Source: Phyto melanocephala (taxonomy: Eukaryota; Arthropoda; Insecta; Diptera; Rhinophoridae). From it: a DNA stretch of 64,000 bases. Each line of letters opens with the position of its first letter. Position 1 is the first letter of the stretch. This document shows, in pieces, positions 52,418 through 63,285 of the stretch. A program made the translations under genes and the position numbers. The stretch is from contig OW799233.1 in assembly GCA_941918925.1 (NCBI GenBank), positions 177,537,235 to 177,601,234 of the forward strand, given 5' to 3'. The notes beneath the pieces are model-generated. The model worked only from the letters and a program-made list of their open reading frames with translations. It made no database searches and was not told where the DNA came from.

Positions 52418-52446
<29 letters not shown>
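52418..52446. repeat. (CA)n microsatellite
   Basis: About 14 CA dinucleotides in an uninterrupted run. Other simple runs in the window are (TC)n at about 39354-39379 and (CT)n at about 54547-54565. Confidence 0.9.
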
Positions 52447-52450
<4 letters not shown>

Positions 52451-54638
52451 TTTATTTATAACAATAAACGACTATGCGACCCCTATAAACCAGTTCGTGT
52501 GTGGGGGAAAAATCAACAACAAGAAAGAAAAAAAAAAAAAGGTCACTGAGGTTATGGTCAGGGTAAGTGTATGAGCTAAACTTATGTATAGTGGTATTAG
52601 TAAGTGGTATTAACATTTAAAATATATTATAAACATTATATGCATAAATGTAGTATTTTTGTATAACCCTCCTTAAAAACATACAAACATACATACATAC
52701 ACAACATATTTACATGCATACATGCTAGAGTACAAGCAAAAAGCATTATGTTATTTATTTTATTATTTTTATTATTATTTAACATATAAGCAACCATAAA
52801 TTTAATGTTCTTAGTTGTATTCGGGAAATCTTACTTGCAACACCAGCATTAAGAAAGCAAAACCAAAAACACTACAATTCTTCTTCTTACTTATAATAAC
52901 AATAATAATGAATATCATAGTGAATACAAATAAAAGATGCAACCCCTCTTGTGATATTCAAAATAATAACTCTTAAGTCCCTCACTATTCTACCAACGCA
53001 AGGCGCCTCGTTGTCGTTTAAAACATCACATTAAAATACACATACATACATGCATACAGCATTACTTACTTTGTACTTTGTACAGTGAAAAGCATAATCA
53101 AATGCATTTTTTGTTTGTGTTTTGTTTTCAGTTAAAAACAAGCGAATGTAACAACATTTTTATAAAAAATTATTTGTCCAACAGCAAACGAAATAACCGA
53201 AAAAATAATAATTAAAACAAAGTTGTTGATAAAATAAGTAAAGTCGTATGCACTCACACTTAAAGTGTACACTTTGTTGCAAAACTATAAACACACCGTT
53301 TTAATGTTTATTTTTGTTTCTTTAAAAACCGAGTTTCAATGGGAAACCCAAGATTAACTTTGTGGGAAAAGTTACTTTAACGGCATTATTTCTATGAAAA
53401 GTCGACCTTTTCACAAAAAAAAAAACAAAAAAATAGGCGATACTGATTCAAAACTGGTAATATTTAAGATTATAGTTTCCAGATCCCTCGCCTAACATTA
53501 TGACCGTTTACAGCTGACAATTTAAACTCTAAAGTGTTTTTTTTTTTTATGGACGGTAGCGCCAAAATATTTTTAAAAGAAAAAGCTTCTCGTAATCCCG
53601 AAATAGCTTTTCTATATTATATGTGACTGCTTGTATAAATCACCACTTTTGAAATCACATAAAATTTATAGCTAGAAAATAATTAAATGTTAATAGTTCA
53701 AAATCGAACAGAAAACTACTTCTTCATAATTTGTTACCCATTTTATAAGTACTTGTACAAATATACTTGAGAAACAAGTTCATTTTCTCTATATATATTT
53801 AAGTACTTGAGATGCTGTATTTTGTATCGTGTAGTTTTCTCTTAATTCAAGAAAATATTTTCTACCACACCAAAGCCTTATTACCACATCAATTTCTGCT
53901 ACAGTATTGAGAAACAGCAAACATAACGATTTTGGGTAACAAATAGATTTTAATCTCGTTAAAAATTTTAAAACCAAAATAATTCTTAGCAAAAGGAAAC
54001 AATATTAAATCATTTAATTTCACTTGAAACATAGAGCATTTCTGTTATGAACAACAACTTTGTGATGTTTTAAACAACACAACAACAAATAACGACTTCA
54101 TTCGTCTTTGCATTGTTATAGTTTCTTATATTTTTATGATAATTTTTGAATTCAAGGATATAAAAGTTTTCCGGTAAGTTGTTTTTCACACTGTAGTAAC
54201 AAGTTTAAATGAGCATATTTAAAGATGTTTTCACCACAACTCATACATATGTGTTGCAAATAAATTAAAATTTTGGTTTCTTGTTCTTAAACATAAAAAT
54301 CTATACAAATTGCATAGTCGAAATCTCAAAGAACATCCATTTCAAGTACCGCTATACAGATTTGTATATCTCTTATACTCAGAGATTTTGAAGGTTAAAC
54401 ATAATGTTGCTAAGCAATTATTAATGTTTACATAGACTGGACATTTATAGTTGTTGCATACAATATGACATTTAAAACTCTTCATTGAAAAAAAGAGTCG
54501 TTATATTTTAACAGCGTTTATTTTTATGCTTTTAATTTAAGAAGCGCTCTCTCTCTCTCTCTCTCGCTTAGCAATTCAAAAACGACGGTTTTCAGCAGTT
54601 TCTTATACCTGGGTCTTATAAGGCAGGGTACACTTATA

Positions 54639-55562
54639 CAAGGTCGGGGCAAAAGTCGCGAAGGAATTTGAAAAATTAATAACTTTTCTAATTTAATTTT
54701 TTTTTATTTTTTCTTTATTTTTTTCTATTTAGGACTTGTAAAATAAATCTGGGAGATTAATTATGGAAGGTTACAACGTTATCCAGCGAGCCAAAATCAT
54801 AGAACTTTAATTTGAACATCATCGATCAATAATTCAAACTCAACGAGCCTATCGTCGTCATTTTAATGTGCGGAATTCACTATCCGAATCAATGATTCGA
54901 CGCTTAGTGACACGATTTCAGGAACAAGGCTCAGTGAGGGATCATCCACGAAGCGGAAGACCACATTCTGTAATTAGTGACGCAAATATTCAACGCGTTA
55001 TAGAAAGTGTTGAGGAGAATCCTGAAACATCAACTCGAAGGCGCTCCGCTGAGATATGATCCAAAATTTATTAAGGCCAGCTCTTTCTGACAATCGAGAG
55101 ATGTGGTTCCAACAATATGGGGCCACTGCACACACTGCTCGAGCCACTATGCAGCTCCTAAGGCTGATTTTTGGCGAACGTTTAATTTCCAAAAAATCAG
55201 CATTCAATTGGCCTGCCCGTTCGCCGGATTTAACAGCACCAGATTATTTCCTTTGGGGATATTTGAAAGAGGAGGTGTATATCAATAAACCCAGAACACT
55301 TGCACAGCTCAAAGAGAATGTTCGAGCCGAAATAAGAGCGTTGCAGCCAGATACTCTGACTCGTGTCATGAAAAATGCCATTAAAAGAGCTCAACTTTGC
55401 GAGGCTGAAAATGGTGCTAACTTACGTGACGTAATCTTTCACACCTAAATTTAAAAAATCTCCCAATATCATATTTTATTATTTTGTAAAAAAAAACATT
55501 AGATTAAAAATTAAAAAAGTTATGACTGTTTTAAATCCCTGCGCAACTTTTGCCCCACCCTG
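54639..55562 (+). mobile_element. Internally deleted DD41D mariner
   Basis: The left terminus CAAGGTCGGGGCAAAAGT and the right terminus (reverse complement CAGGGTGGGGCAAAAGT) are flanked by TA (54637-54638 and 55563-55564). At 924 bp it is about 400 bp shorter than the related element at 23552. It resembles that element in both terminal sequence and protein motifs, but it is a separate lineage. Confidence 0.85.
54763..55448 (+). pseudogene. Defective DD41D transposase (deletion and catalytic Asp to Tyr)
   Basis: ATG 54763 starts MEGYNVIQRAKIIEL, followed by a stop and then RAYRRHFNVRNSLSESMIRR, the helix-turn-helix part. GRPHSVISDANIQRVIESV leads to STRRRSAE, where the frame breaks. Coding resumes at 55056 with RPALSDNREMWFQQ. 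The first catalytic Asp region is deleted, well over 100 residues compared with the copy at 23665-24744. The second motif reads QQYGATAHTAR, with Tyr in place of Asp. The third motif SPDLTAPDYFLWG and the C-terminus to ANLRDVIFHT are intact. It cannot catalyse transposition. Confidence 0.8.
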
Positions 55563-56149
55563 TACAAGGTGGCGGTGCCAGCCCAGCTGACTATTTTTTT
55601 GTGTTCTGGAGTATGTCAAACTACATATTTAAAAAAATGATTTCAACTCCGGAAATTGTCAAACTCCATACACAAAAAAAGAGAGACAAAAATGTTTCTC
55701 CTTTATGCTATCACCCTATGTAATTACACCATGTTATAAGGACTGAACATATAGTTCCATCATCGTTAACAATTACTTCTATGGCATACACTGAAAAAAA
55801 ATTTGGCAAAATGTGCCTCTCGCGAGGTAACATTTTAAAAAGATTTTTATACTTTTAGAAAATTCAACCTCAGAATATGTTTGTTTAATTAAATTGAAAT
55901 TTGGACAAATCGGTTGCGAACCGACAAAGTTATAAGTAAAAATTATTTGAAAAAATATTCATACATCAAGTGCCCAAAGTTCTAAATTAGCTTTTGGCCG
56001 CGCTAGTAACACTAAATTGAGATCATTATTCCAGAGAACAACAAGCAAATCGATTTGAAACTAATTGAGAATTGGGGTTTTTCTTAAAATTTACGAACGA
56101 AAATTTTTTTTTATTTCAATATTGGTATTGATCGAAATGGTTTGATTTT

Positions 56150-56620
56150 ACAAAATGGCGTACAAAAAATGTATAAATGTGTCAAATATTGTATTTAAAA
56201 ACTTTATTAAAGGGATAACATTTATTGATATCCAATGAAATAGCTTAACCAGTAAGCCGCATTAAAATATAACAGAATACAAAATCGAAAATGCCTTTCT
56301 AAATAAAATGGCATATGACATATGGGTCAGATATAGTAATTACAAACTTATCCCAATTAATCCCCACAACATTGATATCATCATATCATATCGCTTGATT
56401 AGTAGCAGACAGCTAACTATGAAAAATTGTAAAATCCAAGATGACGTCTAAAACAAAATGGCGAATAATTTGTTGTTTTTTAATCAATATGGGTATCAAA
56501 TAAAAATGATTGGATAATAAAATTCAAAATACAAAATGGCGCTCGAAATAAAATAACGAACACCATTAAATACGAAATGTAGGCTACGCCATGAATATAG
56601 AACTTGTTTCATTTCACGTG
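56150..56620 (+). repeat. ATGGCG-rich repeat interior, second copy
   Basis: It shares ordered blocks with 19190-19460, such as GTAAAATCCAAGATGACGTC against GTAAAATCCACGATGGCGTC, and AAAACAAAATGGCG. No typical ends of the TATACCC family were seen, so this is a partial copy. Confidence 0.55.
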
Positions 56621-57398
56621 TTCACTAAGTAGTTTCGAACTTTATCTGTCTTAATCAACCAGAGTTTTTCTGTATGTATCTTTATTAGTTTTTGGCACTG
56701 TCCACATTTAACTGACAAATAGATGGTTTACACGCTTTATGTCCATTTTCTTTTTAAATGTAATTTTGAACTGTTGGTCTTGCATGGCTAAAATCTGAAT
56801 CATAAATGAATCTAAAATTAATTTTATAGAAATACTGTATTTGCCTAGGCCCTTTCAGTGGTCTGTCTTAATGTTTATAAATTAATCCCTCATAATGACA
56901 GCACCTTGTTAAGGTAACAAAACCCCTTTAGATAGTGTTAGAAACTAAGTACCCTATAAAAAAAAAGAGTAATAGACTACAAAAATAACGCACATTAGGT
57001 AAGCTCTTACCATCCACCTACAAGCTAACTACAAGGTAATCCATATTTAAAACATAGATAAGAGTTTTTATTTTGTTTTGAGAAAAACAGACATTAAACG
57101 GTTGTTTTACTTGTTAGTTTTTATAATTTTGATTTTTGGAGTTTTTTGTGCTGGAAGTTAGTAAAGTTAAATAAGTGAAGTAATTTAAACATGGGAGGTA
57201 GGCGTTAAAGTGGGCGTGACTTCTGAACTTTCTGGCGTAACAATGACATTGACTAGAAGGATATATGTAGCAAATCAAACCATCATCATACCTCTAATTT
57301 TATTGGTTTTATGAGCTTTTAAATTTCATTAACAGTAGATAACGTTAAAAGTGGGCGTTATAGTAGGCGTGTCGAAGTTGTTTCTGCTAATGAATACA

Positions 57399-58710
57399 GT
57401 TCGGATTTAAATATAAACATTCAACTGTCAATGCAATTCATCTACTTACATCTAACATTAATTGGAACTGGAATAAAAAATTATGCACGGGTGCTTGCTT
57501 AATCGACATGGAAAAAGCTTTTGATAGCATTTGGATTCCGGGACTAATTTTTAAATTAAATCAATATAAATTTCCCATAAATCAAATCATACTGATCTAT
57601 AATATGATTTGTGACAAATCTTTTACAATAATACATCAAAATCACAAAAGCAGAAAATTTTTTAAAATCGTAAATGGATTACAACAGGGAACTGTTAACT
57701 CTCCCATTATTTTTAATATATTTATTCTTGACCTTTGGAGTAAAATAGAGAATATTATCTCTTTTGCAGATGATATTATTATATATCACGCGGATAAAAC
57801 AATCGAGAAAATCAATGAAAAACTTCAAGACTTGTTTAATATTGTGGAAAAGTTTACTATAGATTGGAATATGACAATTAATATAAAAAAATGTGAAACA
57901 ATTCTGTTTAGACCTCCAGTTGATAAATGCAATAGTAATATAAGGAAAAATTGGAAAGAATTTGGAATTAAATCTAATTTATCCAATATGGATATACCCA
58001 ACAAAAAAGTAGTTAAGTATTTAGGTATTTACTTAGATAATTTTTTATATTTCAATTACCATGTTAAGGAAGTACTAAACAAAGCTAGAAAGGCATTCTT
58101 TGTATATAAATCGTTGTTCTATTCAAAATACATAAAATCTAGAGTCAAAATAATTATGTACCAATCCTTGATTAGACCAGTCATAACATACGGGAGTCCA
58201 ATATGGTTTAATGTTTCACCTTCTTACATGGAAAAGATACGGGTTTTCGAACGAAAATGTTTAAGAGCTTGCACTTCGTTACATAGATCTCCAAACAGCA
58301 ATTTTTTAAAGTATATATCTAATAAAAAATTATATAACGCTTCAAATATTATAAGAATAGATAATTTTATTATAAACTTAATTAGAGATAATATTTTAAG
58401 ATGTACTAAATGTAACGAAAATAATTTGATAATGGCACCGTACTATACAAATGAAGAATATATAAAAGCGACATTGCAAAAATGATTTGTTCCACCTGAG
58501 GCATTTTTATATCTCGATAAAATAGGGGTTATACAAAACCAAAATGGCATACCAGTCTTTTATCATAATTTTAGACGGGCCAATATTAAAGCAGTAAATT
58601 GCAATGAAACAAATAATTATAATTTACGTCACGACACAAGTATTTCTAATAGAGATTTTTATAGTTTACAGTGTTCGAAAACCAAAAAATTTTGGTGGTT
58701 AAATGAATAA
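57399..58710 (+). pseudogene. Reverse transcriptase of the non-LTR element, one premature stop
   Basis: The frame runs QFGFKYKHSTVNAI, then CTGACLIDMEKAFDSIW (catalytic Asp region A), GLQQGTVNSPIIFNIF (region B) and ISFADDIIIYHADK (the FADD active site). The thumb segment (KVVKYLGIYLDN) and the usual C-terminal RT-connection pattern follow. TGA at 58483-58485 stops it, but the same frame continues FVPPEAFLYLDKIGV to KFWWLNE and a final TAA near 58708. One stop is thus the main lesion visible. The retained motifs suggest it was active recently. The endonuclease part is missing through truncation. Confidence 0.8.
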
Positions 58711-59005
58711 TCTATTATATTTTTTCTTCTTTTTTTACTTTTCGACCATAGTTTTTAACAGTTGCCATATAAATGTAATGTTTTTAAACAATTTTTTTCA
58801 TTACAATCTAATATTATATAAAATATATATCTTCTCCATTTGAAGTACAAAATCTAAATATTTTTTTTTTGAAAATCTAAATCTAAGCCATACTAATAAT
58901 ACTCGAGAGCTCGTTTTTGGAACTTTGTATAAATGTGTAAAAATTAATATTGTTAACTAGTGTTTATTATAGTTTAAGTTTGTACAATATTATGAATTAA
59001 TAAAC

Positions 59006-59008
<3 letters not shown>

Positions 59009-59036
<28 letters not shown>
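59009..59036 (+). repeat. Poly(A) tail of the non-LTR element
   Basis: About 28 consecutive A residues mark the 3' end of the retrotransposon. Confidence 0.9.
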
Positions 59037-59041
<5 letters not shown>

Positions 59042-59099
59042 TTTAAATATTTTAATATAGTCCTTTATTATTCCAAAATCTTTATTCACAGAGAAATTA

Positions 59100-59692
59100 T
59101 ATAAATTTGAGATAAAGCGTTATATGGGAGGTGGGCGTAAGAGTGGGCGTATCACATTTATTTTCCGTTAGAACAAAGCTCTTGAAATATATATTCGAAG
59201 TTTCATGACTTTAATGCGTTTGGACACAATTCCATTTTATTCGATGTTGGAAGGACACGGTTTTTTTTACCTACCCTTGTAAGTATTACGAGCTATAACT
59301 CTCTTCCTAATATTCCGATTTAACATATTTTAAATTCCAAACAAACCTTCGCCTGTCTTCTATATTCCAAGTGAAATTGAATCACTCGGAATTGCCATTG
59401 TAGTGTTATTGTTTATAACAACAATTTCATGGAAATTCCAAGCGATTTTATTTTATTCGGAATGCAGAACACAGGCGCTTGTGTATAAAAAATATTCTGG
59501 CAAAATTTGAGCCTCCTAGCTCTTTTGGTCCGACCTCTATCATGCTTTCAACAGACGGACAGACGGACAGATATAGATAGATCGTCATTAAATGAAACCC
59601 CGATTCAGAATATATATACTTTATGGGGTCTAAAATGTACATAATAACAAAATGAATATGCCCCCACCATTTTTTTGGTGCGGGTATAAAAA
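59100..59692 (-). mobile_element. TATACCC-type dispersed repeat, copy 4
   Basis: Read on the minus strand it starts TTATACCCGCACCAAAAAAA and contains CCATAAAGTATATATATTCT, GAAAGCATGATAGAGGTCGG, AGGAGGCTCAAATTTTGCCA and TTGTGTCCAAACGCATTAAA, in the same order as copy 2 at 13147. The distal end runs into GTGGGCGT phrases. Confidence 0.65.
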
Positions 59693-61202
59693 AAGGTGTA
59701 ACAATTAACAATAAAGTCAACTTAAATACAGCTAATTTAAGGCTAACTAATAATGGGGTGACTTTAAACTAACTTTTAAGAGCTAAATTTAAGTTAGTTT
59801 TAAAGTCATCCAAAATCATACAATTGACTATTTTGTAGGGCATCGCAATGCCCCTATTGCAAAAAAGTTAACTTAAAGTGAGCTTGGTTGCTTATAGAGT
59901 ACGGACTGGCCACACCAGAAAGGAACCTGGTATGGAATTAGTTTAAAATTTCCTCACTTCATGGAATTCTGTTATCGTCCAGTATAATACAAACAAGTAT
60001 TGTTCAAAAATTTTATAAATTTACATACAATTTATTTTAGGTTTTTTTTGCCAAATTATTACTTTGTCTACCTGAGGATTTCTTAATCATATCGTTTGCA
60101 TAAAAATTACTTTCGAAACACTTTACACTCATGCCTCTATTTTGGAATAAAATATTTAAATTTCAAATATAACAGAAGCTAATTTAAATTTTCTTCATCT
60201 TTTTTTTTGTACAAGAATTTATAAAAGTAAATTTAATTTGTATAAAGTCAAAATGCTACAATACAATACAAAGAGTTGAATTTTGTGATGTCGTTATGTG
60301 TGCGTGTATGTGCTCAACAGAGATCTCGCACTTTAAACTATAGAAATTTTTTTTACAAAAAATTTTGCCAAACACTTAACAATATGTCTTATCTTTTAAT
60401 ACTACTCGTATGTACTTAGAAGACTAAAAGAAAGAAAACTTAAAGCCAAAGGAAAAAATTGTTTAAGGATATGTAGATCTGTGAGAAAAGCTTACACCCC
60501 CTTTAAACCATCAACAGCCAGTATCGTTCAAAAACCCCGTAAACGAAAAACTCTTTATAAATAAAAATAAATAACAACAAATACCAACGTTTATATTGTT
60601 TTTTATGTTGACTCTCGCATTATTGTTGCTGTTACAAAAATTTTAAACTGGATTTCTTTTTATAACTTTTATATTTAAAATTTAAAATGATATAAAATAA
60701 CAACAAATATACACACATACACATAGCCATACGCACATACGCATATACACGCACTTAGCCAGGCATAAGTCTTAAGTGATGCGTATGTCTGTTACACTAC
60801 ATATTTACTTACTTATATGTGGGTATGATTTGTTTGTTAGTATGTGTGTATGTACTACGTTGATAAATACATATGCATGCAAATATATTTAAATTATATT
60901 TCATGATAATCGTTTGGATGATATAGTGTTACTGTCTTCTTTTTTTCTCTATACTTTTTAACTTTTCCTGTTTTTCCTTTTTATTTTTCCTGTTTTTTTT
61001 TTAAATTGATATTGATATTTAAGAATAATACACACACACATAAGTAACAAGAATAAAAGTACTTCCTTTGGTTGTCTGTTGTTACACAACAATATTAATG
61101 GCATATTCCATTAAACATGTGTGTACATGTATGCAAGTAAAAAATGTATGATGTTAAATAAAAAATATTTATGCATGTACGGGAGAATGTGTGTATACTT
61201 AC

Positions 61203-61318
61203 TCTAACTTGAGCCTGTGCCGTTGTTTGTTGTTGCTGGCTACGATCTCTTCGATTTACTGTCTTTAAACCTTTTAATAAACGTGCTAAGGTTGTGCGTT
61301 TTTTAGTCTCACGGCCCT
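61203..61318 (-). CDS. Internal exon A of the host minus-strand gene (basic segment)
   Basis: This is the most upstream exon of the host gene recognised here. The minus strand shows a polypyrimidine tract ending TTTTTTTCAG before AGGGCCGTGAG, and the exon ends CAAGTTAGA before GTAAGTAT, a strong donor. An alternative acceptor two bases downstream (end 61316) would also keep the frame. The exon encodes about 38 residues: a basic block with KKRTTLARLLKGLKTVNRRD, then a Gln/Thr/Ala-rich tail. The donor lies between codons, matching the phase of the next exon at 44038-44115. The basic amphipathic stretch could bind membrane, nucleic acid or a partner, but I see no named domain. Real-exon status rests on splice sites, phase and codon-like composition against a stop-rich background. 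The upstream exons and start codon are beyond 64000. Confidence 0.8.
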
Positions 61319-61913
61319 CTGAAAAAAATGTGTAACAATACAAGAAAGGGAAGAGAAAATAAAAAAAGAATTACACATAAAAAGAATTTTCAAATTAGCT
61401 CTGTTTATTAAAAATAAAAAACATAAAAAAGCAGACACATCTAAATAAAAATATACAAATGTATCTGTAAGTACACATCTTTTCACAGTGGCTGAAGTGA
61501 CATTTTTAATAAATATTTTTAAACATTTTCCATTCAGCTGAAAAGGTTGGGTATTTTTATGTATTTAATATACCTAAGAGTGCGAGGACTGTTATTTATT
61601 GTTGTTTTTTTGAACTTAAAAAAAAAACAAAAATAAATAAATAAAAACTTTAAGAGGTTATGCAGCTAACAAGAATACTAAAGGGAAAACCCAAATTGAC
61701 ATATTGTTTGAAACTTTTCTCAAAAGTTCTCTAAGGACTCATTAAAAAAGAGTTTTCCATAAAAAAAAGAACTCATATTTCAATTTTGGGTTTAGATTTA
61801 CTATGTTTTAAATGTATAATGGAAGTCTTTTCAAAAAAAAAAATACAAAACAAAGACTTATTGGATAAATTATTTTGAATTATTTAGTTTACACAAGAAC
61901 TATAAAATACTTA

Positions 61914-62262
61914 ATGTTGTTTTTGTGAAAAAAAAATCGAGGTGGTCGTGGGTTTTTGCTCATATCTCAGTTGTTTATGTACCGATGTTTCTGATTTTCA
62001 ATACCGATCTACTCCCGAATATTTCTGATATTTTAATACCTTACCCGGGTCCAACCTATGTCGGGGGGCTTCAAAAAGTTGATTTCAACATACACACGGA
62101 CAGACGGACAGACGGACAGACTGACAGGGCTTAATCGACTCCCCTATTCATAAGCTTTCAGAAAATATATACTTTATGGGGTCGGAAATGAAAATTGTAG
62201 AAATTTCACACGGAATGACAAACCTATATATACCCTTTTTCACTGTGTGAAGGGTATAAAAA
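61914..62262 (-). mobile_element. TATACCC-type dispersed repeat, copy 5 (partial, inverted to copy 1)
   Basis: About 340 bp is nearly identical to 4239-4580 in reverse complement, so much so that both give the same translated phrase KSRWSWVFAHISVVYVPMF in an incidental frame. The far half of the element is missing here. Confidence 0.75.
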
Positions 62263-62974
62263 TGTTCATAAAACCTGTATTTGTGTAAGTCGCTGTTACG
62301 CATAAAAAAAGATGAGTAAACACTGGATATCAAACTAACCAAGGAACTTAAATTTATATGGCCTGCTAAACACCTAGGCAAAACAGATTATGCCAACCGG
62401 TAGTTTATTTAACTAGCAGGGGTACCTTTGTTAACACATTCAAAGATAAAATTTAAAAAAAATTTTAAGCCTAACACAATGTCATACAAAAATGTCTTCT
62501 TTAGAATTGAATAGTTATGTAACTCCGTAGGAGAGGTTAGCTTTGTCTCAAATTCAATAATAAACGGCAGCAGATTTTAATCCTCACATGTTGCTTAAAT
62601 CAAACCAAAGATTAAGGTAGGTAGGTAAGAGCGGTATACTCGGCTGTGCCAAATCCTAAAATAGCCTTCACAAAAGTGTAGATACGCAACTACAACTGAA
62701 ATAGATTTACACTTAATTGTTTAGCAAACGAAAAACTTTGCTTTTCATATGAACACTTGAACATAAATAAAGAATCAAAAATATAACAACTGCAAACTAA
62801 AAACGCACATCTTTTACTAACATGTGCATGCACTCACACAAACATTGCATGCATTCGTAAGCATGACCAAGCATAAAAAATATTATCATCATGTATAACA
62901 CCTCCTTTGTTGTATTTATTTTTTCCATGAAATTTTGTTTCTGCAATCTCATTAAAAAAAACAAGAAACAAACA

Positions 62975-63285
62975 TGGTTTTTGCTCATATCTCAGCCGAT
63001 AACGAGTCTAAATCGTTGATTCTCAATACCAACATTTTCCAAAGCATATCTGATTAATTTATACTACATACGAGTCCGTGGGATATATTAGGGCTTTAAA
63101 ATGTTGATTTCAACGCTCATACGGACGGACAGACGGACATATCTTAATCGGTTTTTCTTTCGATAAGGATTCAGAAAATGTATACTTTATGGGGTCGAAC
63201 ATAAGTACTGCAGAAATTACAAATCGAATGACAAACGCATGTATACTATTTTGTACTCTCCTGTGGAGGGCATAAAAACGTAAGC
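62975..63285 (-). mobile_element. TATACCC-type dispersed repeat, copy 6 (diverged)
   Basis: It shares TTTTTGCTCATATCTCAG, GGACGGACAGACGGACAT and ATACTTTATGGGGTCG with copies 1 and 5, in the same order. Its end TTTTTATGCCCTCCACAG (minus strand) is a diverged terminus. Confidence 0.55.

Larger units (their letters stand above)
57395..59036 (+). mobile_element. 5'-truncated non-LTR retrotransposon (jockey-like) with poly(A) tail
   Basis: Homology begins abruptly inside the reverse transcriptase at QFGFKYKHSTVNAI (about 57400), as expected for 5' truncation during target-primed integration. It ends in a run of about 28 A (59009-59036) after an AATAAA near 59000. The flanks on both sides contain similar GGAGGT(A/G)GGCGT...GTGGGCGT phrases (57191 and 59125), so it may have landed in a repeat of that type. 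Confidence 0.8.
44116..61202 (-). other. Intron of ~17.1 kb between exons A and B
   Basis: It carries a DD34D mariner remnant, the Foldback-like element, a deleted DD41D mariner, TATACCC-type repeats and a non-LTR retrotransposon. The stretches 44116-45468, 52005-54630, 55565-56150, 56620-57180 and 59695-61202 are AT-rich and contain microsatellites but nothing codable that I can support. Confidence 0.7.

Noticed and set aside
52275..52574. 99-residue ORF around the CA microsatellite
   Set aside because: It is low-complexity translation (poly Phe, His-Thr repeats, Lys runs).
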